In this document: positions 35,539 to 43,357 of the stretch, piece by piece
How the letters are laid out: each line of letters starts with the position of its first letter
Numbering within the stretch: the stretch's first letter is position 1
Source of the DNA: UBA2137 sp050251555
Lineage (GTDB): Bacteria > Pseudomonadota > Alphaproteobacteria > Micavibrionales > Micavibrionaceae
Assembly (NCBI GenBank): GCA_050251555.1
Contig: JBFWMN010000002.1
Location: 1 to 64,000 of the forward strand
Length of the DNA: 64,000 nucleotides
Direction: 5' to 3'
The notes under the pieces: model-generated
The model's input: the letters and a program-made list of their open reading frames with translations, nothing else
What the model was told of the DNA's origin: nothing
Databases searched by the model: none
Made by a program: the position numbers and the translations under genes

Positions 35539-37355
35539 AGCATCGGCACCATAGCCATTCTTTGTTGCCTTTCTAACCATTGCTCACGCTCTGCTTCATC
35601 AGCCGCAGTAATAGCTGCACTGTTATCCGCACGCACATCTGCCTGATCGGCACGCTGTTCACGGTCCATAATGAAGCCCGTGCCAGGTGTCGAACCGCCT
35701 TGGAATTCCGCATCCTGCCCTGCAGCCGCAGCACTATAATCACGGCGAGGGCCGGATGTCATGAGCGCAGCGCGAGCGGCAGGAACATCGCGGAAATACT
35801 GGTCTAAATAACCTAGCGTGTAGTCTTTACCCGCAAGACCAAGCTGAACACCACTTTGTGCAAAACCTGTGAAACCGTTTCCGTACATATAGAATTGCAT
35901 GACCAACATGTCGTTTTGCGTTGGATTAAAGTGCTCAGGATCATTCACATACTGTTCTGCCAGCTCATAAAAACGATCCTGAATTTGCATGACGCTTTCG
36001 TAGGCACGACGGCTATCGACATCGCCTTCTTCACCTGCGGCGCGGTACAATTCCGAATAGCGCACCATACTTGCCGCATCCAAAAAGGCATATTTTGTTG
36101 CATCGTCAAAAGTGCCATCTGCATCAATATATCCAATCGTTCTGGCAGGATAATTACCATTGGCAGGGATATGCTGGGCGTCTGATCCGACAGCCGTATC
36201 AATCAGGTTTTGATTATTTTTATTCAATTGCCATTGCAGACGAAACACACCGTTTTCAGTTGCAAAGCTGTTGCCGCGTTCAAGAAGCAATTCGCTCAGT
36301 TGGGAAACTTTGGGTGCTTCGGCAGAAAACTGGTTGACCAGCGATGCGGAGATTGCGACACCGCCGACAACGAAAGAGGCCTTACCGGCAACTTCCAATG
36401 CTTCGGCACCGACACGCACAAGTCTGGCCTTACCGATAATACCGACGCCGCCCGCCAAAAGCGTCGGGTCGACAATGTTACCCAGTACGACAGCTGTAGA
36501 AATAGAACCATCAACAGCATGCCACGTGCGACCGCCATCCGTCGTATAATTGTAATCCATTACGCCATCGCCCTCAATTCCCATCCGGCGCTGCCAATTC
36601 TGCTTCCATGAATCATATTCGGTGCTCATCCAAGCGCCGCGGGCTGTCTCATAAAAGAGGTCCGTTTCGCTTGCGACCGCAGGATTACTGCCCGGCAGAG
36701 GACGGCCCTGACTATCTTTCGTGCGTTCATCAAAGCGCGTGTAGGCATTATAAAGAGTACGTTCGGTATTCCCTAAATCACCGGAACGGAAAATAGGCTG
36801 ACCCTGATCATTGTAGCGAATGTTATTCAAAATGCCTGTCGCCCATGACTGGATGAAGCTCACTTGCGTCCCATTAGGACCAGGCACCATACTGTTGAGA
36901 TACTCTTGTGCAAATTCGCTTGTCGATTTGAAAGCAACCCCGCTTGATGTGGAGACATTAATAATTGGGTCGCCAATTGTTTCACGTGTCCATTCTGCGC
37001 CACGTTCGGTATAGCTGTTTGAACGACCAAAACGATAAAGCGGATTGGTCCACTCTCCAAAATTCCATAAGTTATAGACCGTTGTACCAAAGCCATGACC
37101 AAGGTCGCCGACCGCACCGCCTAAAAATCCAGGAGCTTCAGAAACATTCGTAATGATTTGCTGTTGCATGACCTTACCAGGATCGGTTTGCCAGAACCCC
37201 ATAGCAGTGATCGGAGTTGCCATCATTGTATAAGGCGCAATATCTAACGTCGTATCGGCAATAAAATTGAGCGTGCTACCTAATAAAGACGGTTGAGCCT
37301 CGGCTGGGGCCGCTTGCTGGTTTTGGTCGACAGTCTGATCTTGTGTATCACTCAT
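35535..37355 (-). CDS. Large orphan protein of unknown function (606 residues)
   Basis: I do not recognise this protein. No signal peptide is visible. The N-terminus is Gln/Ala-rich. Residues 28-55 are mildly hydrophobic ('FIADTTLDIAPYTMMATPIT'). 'TTDGGRTWHAVDG' at 271-283 is an Asp-box-like motif, and residues about 286-342 contain two Gly/Ala/Val-rich stretches that could insert in a membrane. The last 100 residues are polar and Ala/Asp/Arg-rich. It is divergent from the 779-residue gene across an AT-rich spacer, and its upstream region shares 'ATGATAGGGG' with that gene, so a common function is possible. A ribosome binding site 'AAGAGG' precedes the start. Confidence 0.7.
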   Translation of the reverse strand: MSDTQDQTVDQNQQAAPAEAQPSLLGSTLNFIADTTLDIAPYTMMATPITAMGFWQTDPGKVMQQQIITNVSEAPGFLGGAVGDLGHGFGTTVYNLWNFGEWTNPLYRFGRSNSYTERGAEWTRETIGDPIINVSTSSGVAFKSTSEFAQEYLNSMVPGPNGTQVSFIQSWATGILNNIRYNDQGQPIFRSGDLGNTERTLYNAYTRFDERTKDSQGRPLPGSNPAVASETDLFYETARGAWMSTEYDSWKQNWQRRMGIEGDGVMDYNYTTDGGRTWHAVDGSISTAVVLGNIVDPTLLAGGVGIIGKARLVRVGAEALEVAGKASFVVGGVAISASLVNQFSAEAPKVSQLSELLLERGNSFATENGVFRLQWQLNKNNQNLIDTAVGSDAQHIPANGNYPARTIGYIDADGTFDDATKYAFLDAASMVRYSELYRAAGEEGDVDSRRAYESVMQIQDRFYELAEQYVNDPEHFNPTQNDMLVMQFYMYGNGFTGFAQSGVQLGLAGKDYTLGYLDQYFRDVPAARAALMTSGPRRDYSAAAAGQDAEFQGGSTPGTGFIMDREQRADQADVRADNSAAITAADEAEREQWLERQQRMAMVPML

Positions 37356-37800
37356 ATTCGCCTCTTGGGATTACGCCCCTATCATAATTACATAATATTA
37401 ATTTAGATTTAAAAAATCTTCTTTGATTATGTAAATCATAATGTTTGCGTTTTGGGCTTACAAGAAACACTGTTTTTTTGTTATATTACATATACTTAAT
37501 TATATTCATATAAGAGGTTTTATCGTAAAATTATGTCTTTATATAACAAGATTAAGCGCTCTCATTCATAACGAAGACGTCATACGCACCTTATGTATAT
37601 ATAGAGGGCCATATACACCAAGTCTATTATGTTAACTCCGCTTTAAGACAATTCTGTCATGATAGGGGTCAGGCTAGAGTTTTTAGGAAAATTATTCAGT
37701 AAAAACATATAGATAGATATGTATTTTTGATTTTCCGTCAAGATGTATTTAACATATGAATTAAGTTCCATAAAAAGAAGTTGGAAAGAGGAGAGATGCT
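37356..37800. other. AT-rich intergenic control region between two orphan genes
   Basis: These 445 bp separate divergent genes and contain no credible gene. They hold 'CATGATAGGGG' (37658-37668, plus) and 'TATGATAGGGG' (minus strand, near 37375-37385). Two related dyads lie at 37382-37396 ('TCATAATTACATAAT') and, inverted, at 37428-37446 ('ATTATGATTTACATAAT' on the minus strand). An inverted repeat 'TGTATAT...ATATACA' is at 37594-37617. The AT content is far above that of the flanks. Multiple regulator sites are the likeliest content. Confidence 0.5.
37594..37617. repeat. Inverted repeat, possible operator
   Basis: Arms 'TGTATAT' and 'ATATACA' are perfectly complementary and separated by 10 bp. 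There is no T-run after it, so a terminator is unlikely. It lies about 185 bp before the 779-residue gene. Confidence 0.3.
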
Positions 37801-40140
37801 ATGGCTGGTGAATTGAGAAGAGGCGCTAAACTTGCCGAAGAACTTGCCGAAGATGCAGCAAGACGCGGAGAAAGAGGCGTCCGTACCACTATCCGTCGCG
37901 GCGCTGGTGAAGCCATTGATGCCGACAGCTTAAGACGCTCCGTTGATATTCCCGATAGACGTCCGCGTGTTGAAGCCCCAGAGGGCCGCCCTCGCACAGG
38001 CGGTGCAGCCGCAGCCGCCCCGCATACACCTTCTCCTGCCGAGATTGCCGCACGTGAGGCTGCGGCAGCAGAACAACGCGTTGTGGCACAACGCGCCGCC
38101 CGCGTCGATACACTGACACGACGCACAGATACCAAATTGGAAGAAGCTTTAGAGACAGGCGAGCTGCCCAGCGGTACCATTCGTGATGCCGAACAACTCG
38201 TCGATAATGTGCGCGCCCAAGGTCGGGTCAGCACACACCCGACAGCACGCTCATATGAAACGGCAGGTGAAACACTTGATGCCATTCGCCGCGGCGAAGA
38301 TATTCGTCCCGAAGTTCTGGACGCTCTTCCAGGTCGTATTCAGGCTGAAGCCGCCGCTCGTCGTGTAGAAATTCAAGCCGCAGAGGAAGCTGACCGCGCA
38401 GCGGTTGCTGCTGCCAATCGTGAACAGGCCGCATTATCTGCGCCTGCTGCAGAACCTGCGCCGATTGCTACAGCAGCTTTTGAGGAAGCCGCCGATGCAG
38501 GTGCACCTTATGCACGTTCGACAATTGGCTTTGGCGCCGATGTTCCAGACAGTTCTGCACGACGTGCAGCCGATGATGCTTCCATAGGATTTGATGCCAA
38601 TACGGATGGTTCAGGACGTATTCTGGATGATGCCGTTGCGGCTGATCGCTCAATCGGAACAACAGCTTCGGATGCAAATGTTGCAGCACCCGTTGGCGAT
38701 AGTGTAATGTCTCCTTCCGCCGCAAGAGAAGGAGATGTACGTATGTCAGGAGATTTACCCGATAATGGTGGTCCTCGCTTTTTGAGAGACGCTGATGTTG
38801 ATGGCCCAACAGGCCGTGACCCTGCCGGCCCCGATGGCGGTGGTAATGGTCGTGGCGGTGACGGCGGGAACGGCAATGATGGCACACCCCCCTCAGGCGG
38901 GGATGGTGCACGTCCAGTGCTAAATGCAGAACAACGCAGCGGATTGATAGATCGCATTCAGGCAAATATATCTGCAGGAAAGCGTTTTGATGTTGATACG
39001 GCATTTGACGATTTACGTGCCAGTATGATTGCGGATGGCAGTTTACTCACAGGTACGCGCCGCGTAGCTGGTGCAGAAAATCTTACGGATGAAGCAGAAA
39101 GCGTTGTTCTCAGAAATAGACGGACAGCCTCTTCGCCCAATCGAATTTTGGGACGTCTAGATGAAGCCACGCCAGATGATCCTATGACAGCGCGCGACTT
39201 CCAAAGCCTGCGTTCTGAAGTTAAACGCCACTACAATACTGAAACGCTTACTCAACGTGGTGGTGGGACTTTAGGCAATTTAGGACGTCGTATTCCTATT
39301 CTTAAAAACTTTATTCCGGAAGCACAGGTTGTCACCGTAACACCTACGGATGTTAAAAGCGGACTTTTTGCAACCCCTGCAAGAATTATTGATTTTAATA
39401 CACCTTGGGGGCGTGGTGATATTGCGAAACCTGCAATTGCTGCTTTAGGTGCAATTACAGCGTGGAATGCGGTCGTACCGGACGATGTCAACCTGATGGG
39501 CAATGATGGAGTAATCGAATCTGTAAGCAACTACGCCTATTATCGTTTTGACTGGACGTTTTGGAATAACCAGCCCGATACGATTGCATATATACGCTTG
39601 AGTTCTAATTTTGAAGCGAAACCACAAGAAGTGGGTCAGGAAATTGGACGCGTTCAAGAGCTGATAGACTCAAATACACCTGTGCCCTCATACCTTCAAA
39701 GGGCCTATAGTGATGTGCAGACATTTAGAGCAAATGCCCTGCAATCAGAAACAAGTTTGATTGGTGCCGAGAATGCCCGTAAAGAAGCCGAGGGCGCTGC
39801 ACAACAAGCCGAAGCCAGAGCAGAACTGCGTGAACTGGATGCCGATACAAGAGATCCGAACAGATCTTTGGTAGGCCCGCAAGGTGTCAGCATCTCAAAT
39901 ATCGATAGTTTTGCGCGAAGCCAATTCTCCTCCATTGACGGTGTCAATGCGGAAAGGCTGCAAACTCGTTTTATGGATGCCGTCCGTTCGCATGACACGA
40001 ATAATGACGGACAACTCGATAACACCGAGAAAACAGAACTGCTGAACGATACAAGTGTCAAAACTGTATTTGATGACGAGCGTGTACCGTCTTCTGTAAG
40101 AGGAACCATAGCAAACGGAATATTGAACAATAACATGTGA
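37801..40140 (+). CDS. Large orphan protein with YYRFD module and C-terminal EF-hand (779 residues)
   Basis: I do not recognise the family. Residues 1-220 are Ala/Glu/Arg-rich and helical. 236-300 hold three imperfect repeats opening 'STIGF', 'ASIGF' and 'RSIG'. 336-370 are Gly/Asp-rich and disordered. 530-556 are weakly hydrophobic. Residues about 569-692 form a module beginning 'YYRFDWTFWNNQPDTIAY', which is found again as a separate protein at 40341. Residues 732-743 ('DTNNDGQLDNTE') are a canonical EF-hand loop with Asp, Asn, Asp and Glu in the calcium positions. No signal peptide is evident. The ribosome binding site is 'AGAGGAGAG'. A strong terminator follows. Confidence 0.75.
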   Translation: MAGELRRGAKLAEELAEDAARRGERGVRTTIRRGAGEAIDADSLRRSVDIPDRRPRVEAPEGRPRTGGAAAAAPHTPSPAEIAAREAAAAEQRVVAQRAARVDTLTRRTDTKLEEALETGELPSGTIRDAEQLVDNVRAQGRVSTHPTARSYETAGETLDAIRRGEDIRPEVLDALPGRIQAEAAARRVEIQAAEEADRAAVAAANREQAALSAPAAEPAPIATAAFEEAADAGAPYARSTIGFGADVPDSSARRAADDASIGFDANTDGSGRILDDAVAADRSIGTTASDANVAAPVGDSVMSPSAAREGDVRMSGDLPDNGGPRFLRDADVDGPTGRDPAGPDGGGNGRGGDGGNGNDGTPPSGGDGARPVLNAEQRSGLIDRIQANISAGKRFDVDTAFDDLRASMIADGSLLTGTRRVAGAENLTDEAESVVLRNRRTASSPNRILGRLDEATPDDPMTARDFQSLRSEVKRHYNTETLTQRGGGTLGNLGRRIPILKNFIPEAQVVTVTPTDVKSGLFATPARIIDFNTPWGRGDIAKPAIAALGAITAWNAVVPDDVNLMGNDGVIESVSNYAYYRFDWTFWNNQPDTIAYIRLSSNFEAKPQEVGQEIGRVQELIDSNTPVPSYLQRAYSDVQTFRANALQSETSLIGAENARKEAEGAAQQAEARAELRELDADTRDPNRSLVGPQGVSISNIDSFARSQFSSIDGVNAERLQTRFMDAVRSHDTNNDGQLDNTEKTELLNDTSVKTVFDDERVPSSVRGTIANGILNNNM

Positions 40141-40164
40141 TATTCTCAATGCATAATTACTATT

Positions 40165-40193
40165 AAAAAGGGAGATTTCTCTCCCTTTTTTTT
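40165..40193 (+). terminator. Rho-independent terminator
   Basis: 'AAAAAGGGAGA', loop 'TTTC', 'TCTCCC' and T8 form a compact hairpin 25 bp after the stop of the 779-residue gene. The A-run before it could make it work in both directions. Confidence 0.88.
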
Positions 40194-40267
40194 GTGGCAT
40201 AAAAAAGCTGTTTTCGTTAACCTTTAAACCGATTTAAACATATATATCAATATGTTATTAAAATATA

Positions 40268-40301
40268 TTGCAGAAATTTCAGGCCGATATCATGATGGGG
40301 G
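40268..40301 (+). promoter_or_regulatory. Possible promoter with CATGATGGGG box, upstream of the 142-residue gene
   Basis: 'TTGCAG' (40268-40273), a 17-bp spacer and 'CATGAT' (40291-40296) followed by 'GGGGG' resemble a sigma-70 promoter. The box resembles 'CATGATAGGGG' and 'TATGATAGGGG' upstream of the two larger orphan genes. It would start a transcript about 40 bases before the gene. Confidence 0.35.
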
Positions 40302-40340
40302 CAACAGTAAATAAACGAAGAAGATAGGGGAGGTTATGCG

Positions 40341-40769
40341 ATGACAGGTTTAACTGATGTCGATTTCTCAATCAGTAATATTTTTGGTTCAATCGGCAAT
40401 TTCTTTTATTATCGTTTTGACTTTACATTTTGGGATCAGCAACCCGACACTCTTGCGTACATGAACTTAAGCGCCAATTACGAAGCCAATCCGGAAGAAG
40501 TCGGCGCCGAGGTCGAGCGTACTGTACAGGAATTGCGCGATAACGGACAAGCAATTCCGTCCTACATTCAGCGCGTTTACACCGAAATTCAGGACAATAA
40601 AGCTGCTGCACTGGATGCCGACACTCAGCTGATCACGGCCCAGATGAACAATGACGTGGCGCAGGGTTCTGCCGAACAAGCGCAGACAAATCAGTATTTG
40701 AGAGATCTGGATGCGGCAACCAGAAACCCTGAAGTAAGCTTTGTACGCACAGCATCTTTTTTGCCTTAA
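40341..40769 (+). CDS. Stand-alone YYRFD-module protein (142 residues)
   Basis: A 142-residue protein nearly all of which (about 12-136) aligns without large gaps to residues 569-692 of the 779-residue protein. 'YYRFDFTFWDQQPDTLAY' matches 'YYRFDWTFWNNQPDTIAY', and 'IPSYIQRVY', 'LRDLDAATRNP' also match. It has an aromatic opening, then a long Gln/Ala-rich helical part likely to be coiled coil. The ribosome binding site 'GGGGAGG' is strong. It may be a partner or competitor of the larger protein through self-association of this module. No function is known to me. Confidence 0.72.
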   Translation: MTGLTDVDFSISNIFGSIGNFFYYRFDFTFWDQQPDTLAYMNLSANYEANPEEVGAEVERTVQELRDNGQAIPSYIQRVYTEIQDNKAAALDADTQLITAQMNNDVAQGSAEQAQTNQYLRDLDAATRNPEVSFVRTASFLP

Positions 40770-40813
40770 ATATCGTTTAATATCAGTTATTTAATGATTA
40801 AATTTGTATTCTT

Positions 40814-40842
40814 TTGCGATTGACCGTTAAAATCAATATAAG
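40814..40842 (+). promoter_or_regulatory. Candidate sigma-70 promoter for the 242-residue gene
   Basis: 'TTGCGA' (40814-40819), a 17-bp spacer and 'TATAAG' (40837-40842) give reasonable -35 and -10 boxes, about 30 bp before the gene start. No terminator separates the gene from the upstream one, so read-through may add to its expression. Confidence 0.4.
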
Positions 40843-40874
40843 AATAAAACTATAGAAGAAGAGGAATTTGAGAG

Positions 40875-41603
40875 ATGGCAGGTGAAACCCAAAGAAGACA
40901 GCCTCAAGCAGGAGCGAGCTTCGAGAGTTCCGCAGGCACCCCTGATCTGGTGACCTACGAGGATCGTCTCAAAATCGAATTTGCGCAGGATCTCAGACAA
41001 CATGGTCTTGAGCGCGCTCTTGATAACTTAATTCAACGCACCGGGGATCAAGCGCTTAAAGAAGCTGCTATTAAAGCCCGCGAAGCTTTCGTGGCTATGC
41101 CTCAGGAAGTTGCCTCCCGAGTTACAGAAGCAGTGTTGGGCCTTGCTGAAAGAGCCGCACAATCTTCGAACACCATTCGCCAGCGTTCCTTTACGGATGT
41201 TCAGGACTTCCTGGTCGGCCTGCTGGATATGTCCAAAGGGTTCGAACAGCAAGTTGATGGTATGCAGGCCTCTGCTGCCGGTCTGATCAACTTTGTCGGC
41301 ACGATCTGCAGAGTTATACCTGGTCTGGAAGATTTCGGTCGCGACCTGATGCAACAAGCCCAAGAACTTATGCCTGATGCTGATTTCAGCCGCTACTCCG
41401 GTCTGGTCGGAGAAGTCGAAGGTTTCAGAGATGCTCAGGTTAATGGCAACTACGGCGGCGCTATGGGTAATGCCGCAGGCCAAGCTGACGCACTGATCGG
41501 TCAAGTCTTTGGAACGATTACGCAGTATGACGATGCCTACAGTGCACCAGCTGCTCCTGCAGGTCCTCAGCCTTCGCCAAGCGGTACGGCTTGGGGCCAA
41601 TAA
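40875..41603 (+). CDS. Helical orphan protein (242 residues)
   Basis: I do not recognise this protein. Residues 25-190 are almost entirely amphipathic helix with few prolines ('EDRLKIEFAQDLRQHGLERA', 'ERAAQSSNTIRQRSF'), and the last 20 residues are Pro/Ala/Ser-rich. 'INFVGTICRVIPGLEDFGRDL' is the most hydrophobic part. The opening 'MAGE' equals that of the 779-residue protein but nothing else aligns by eye. It is the last gene of the plus-strand orphan run and is followed by a strong terminator. Its own promoter is likely at 40814-40842. Confidence 0.68.
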   Translation: MAGETQRRQPQAGASFESSAGTPDLVTYEDRLKIEFAQDLRQHGLERALDNLIQRTGDQALKEAAIKAREAFVAMPQEVASRVTEAVLGLAERAAQSSNTIRQRSFTDVQDFLVGLLDMSKGFEQQVDGMQASAAGLINFVGTICRVIPGLEDFGRDLMQQAQELMPDADFSRYSGLVGEVEGFRDAQVNGNYGGAMGNAAGQADALIGQVFGTITQYDDAYSAPAAPAGPQPSPSGTAWGQ

Positions 41604-41632
41604 GACAAGTTTAGTTTTATCTCTCGTAACTG

Positions 41633-41658
41633 ACCCCGGAGTGATCCGGGGTTTTTTT
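41633..41658 (+). terminator. Rho-independent terminator
   Basis: 'ACCCCGGA', loop 'GTGA', 'TCCGGGGT' and T7 form an 8-bp GC-rich stem 30 bp after the stop of the 242-residue gene. Confidence 0.92.
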
Positions 41659-41673
41659 CGTTCCCCTCAAGAA

Positions 41674-41703
41674 TCAAAAAAGCCGCCCCTATCAGGCGGC
41701 TTT
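41674..41703 (-). terminator. Rho-independent terminator for the small membrane gene
   Basis: 'AGCCGCC', a 7-base loop and 'GGCGGCT' form the stem; on the minus strand it is followed by T6. It lies 33 bp past the stop of the gene at 41736 and back to back with the plus-strand terminator at 41633. Confidence 0.85.
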
Positions 41704-41735
41704 ATCATTTTTTGAAGATAAAACGATCTTATATC

Positions 41736-42002
41736 TTATTCTTCGGACGCAGAATCGACTGTAACCGCTTCTTCGGTTGCTTCAACTTTTTCCTCAATCA
41801 CAGCCTCTTCGGAAGGTGCATCGGCGCGGTCTTCTTCCAGAATGATTTCGGCAGGGGATTCCTCTGCGGGATAGTAGGTCACAGGATAAGGCTGCTCTGC
41901 AAAGAACACCAGATAACCAACCAGAAAGAGCACCAGCAAAAGCGGAATGAGGATTGCGCTGATGATGCCGATTTTTTTGGCGCGGGATTGATCGAGAGCC
42001 AT
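41736..42002 (-). CDS. Small single-span membrane protein with acidic tail
   Basis: An 88-residue protein. Residues 11-34 ('IGIISAILIPLLLVLFLVGYL') form one membrane helix after a short basic start ('MALDQSRAKK'). This suggests a cytoplasmic N-terminus and the rest outside. The C-terminal 50 residues are Glu/Ala-rich ('EEAVIEEKVEATEEAV'). A Pro/Tyr cluster 'EQPYPVTYYPAEESP' follows the helix. I do not know a family. Clear terminators lie on both sides of its downstream end, so it is expressed independently of the orphan run. Confidence 0.65.
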   Translation of the reverse strand: MALDQSRAKKIGIISAILIPLLLVLFLVGYLVFFAEQPYPVTYYPAEESPAEIILEEDRADAPSEEAVIEEKVEATEEAVTVDSASEE

Positions 42003-42085
42003 AACTTACCCTTTATGCTGTAAAAAATTTCAAATTCTCTGGGGTTTTAACCTGATTTCACCATCCGATCAAGTCGGCTTTGCAA

Positions 42086-43249
42086 TCAGATTTGGCGCGG
42101 AACCATCTGCGCGACACGCTCAGCATCTGCCGCACGCGCATTATGCATGAAATAGGGCGGCGCAAAAAGCTCATGCCTGTAATCAATATTCGGATCGCGT
42201 TTGCGCGGATCGGTCGGACGCACGGCACGCGCGCGCATCGTTGCCTGATTCTCTTCGATACGGGCTTTAAAACGCTCGAAGCTCTCGCCTAAGGTCAGAA
42301 TGCGCCCTGACTCTTTGTCATGGAACAGGCTGGGATTTTGGGAAATCGTCTCGGGAGAAACGCCATACGCCACAGAATCAGCCGATGTATTCCAGAGCAA
42401 ACCGCCCTCACCTGACAATTTGGCACGGATCAGTTTCAAACCGTCTTCCTGCCCCAACACAGAGGCACAATACAGCGAGTTCGGGCCGATCTTGATATCG
42501 GGAAATTCTTCGACCAAGGCACGTCTGAGATTATCTGTGAGCTCATACATCGAGCAAAGTTTCATCATTGCCGCCATAAACGGATCGTTTCTTAATCCCA
42601 GAATACCGGGACGGTTAGTCGGTTTGCTCTCATCAATCACCGCCTCGTCGATATCGCCGTCTTCAGAACGCCCGATGCGAATGAGGCGCTTGAAACCTTC
42701 AGGGCCATGCACGCCCAGCATCGCGGCAAAATTAAACGAGCGGAAATGAAACGGGCCTGAAATACGCGGCAATCCCGTATCATCTTCTTCGCCGTTATAA
42801 GGGGTGAGTTGGCGACCAAAGCGACTTTCGGCCTCTGCCGCCCCGCATAGATAATCAAACGTCTCTTCTGGGCTCATATCGAGCGCAAAATCCATCAGAG
42901 AAGGGGGTTTCAGATAGCTGGCATGAAAATTAGCCAGAACCAGCGCACTTGCGTAATCGGCATTAAAAAACAATGACGGGTTTTCCTGAAAACCGATTGC
43001 AAGATCATTGGCACGGTCCAGAAATTCACGCGGCGCGTTCTCGGGCGTTTCCAGCGTTATCAAAGGCCAGTCTTCAACGGAAGGGTAAGGGAGGCGACCA
43101 AAGTATCCGTAAATAATATCATGATCGTCGCCGCCATTGCTGAAATAGCGCACGACACGCGGGCCCACCGTCACACCCAGAGCCGTAGCGCCCGCAGCCA
43201 CTGCGCCGCCGCCAATAAAAGTCCGTCTGGTAAGTTTCGGTGTTTTCAT
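42086..43249 (-). CDS. Tat-exported protein, possible lysozyme-like fold
   Basis: A 387-residue protein with a textbook twin-arginine signal: 'LTRRTFIGGGAVAAGATALG' at residues 7-26. The mature protein contains 'DYLCGAAEAESRFGRQLTPY' followed by 'ISGPFHFRSFNFAAMLGVHG'. This resembles lytic transglycosylases, in which a Glu in an 'ES.F' context precedes a 'GPFQF...W' segment. That would make it a periplasmic peptidoglycan enzyme, but the match is distant and by eye only. The Tat route suggests folding, or cofactor loading, before export. It is divergent from lepA with 108 bp between. Confidence 0.6.
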   Translation of the reverse strand: MKTPKLTRRTFIGGGAVAAGATALGVTVGPRVVRYFSNGGDDHDIIYGYFGRLPYPSVEDWPLITLETPENAPREFLDRANDLAIGFQENPSLFFNADYASALVLANFHASYLKPPSLMDFALDMSPEETFDYLCGAAEAESRFGRQLTPYNGEEDDTGLPRISGPFHFRSFNFAAMLGVHGPEGFKRLIRIGRSEDGDIDEAVIDESKPTNRPGILGLRNDPFMAAMMKLCSMYELTDNLRRALVEEFPDIKIGPNSLYCASVLGQEDGLKLIRAKLSGEGGLLWNTSADSVAYGVSPETISQNPSLFHDKESGRILTLGESFERFKARIEENQATMRARAVRPTDPRKRDPNIDYRHELFAPPYFMHNARAADAERVAQMVPRQI

Positions 43250-43357
43250 GCCCTTTTTCTAACCTGTTTACTATCATTATGTCAAACTTTAATGCGGCTT
43301 TTTACTTACGGTTTCAGGTGATTGCATGCTGCCCAAAAATCGCTATAGTCATGCGCC

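Noticed and set aside
37441..37635. 64-codon frame in the AT-rich spacer
   Set aside because: No ribosome binding site, odd composition, and it overlaps likely operator dyads.
38468..39004. Minus-strand frame of 178 codons inside the 779-residue gene
   Set aside because: It is His/Arg/Leu-rich as a reverse shadow of Ala/Asp/Gly codons, and the plus frame has a clear ribosome binding site, an EF-hand and a paralog.
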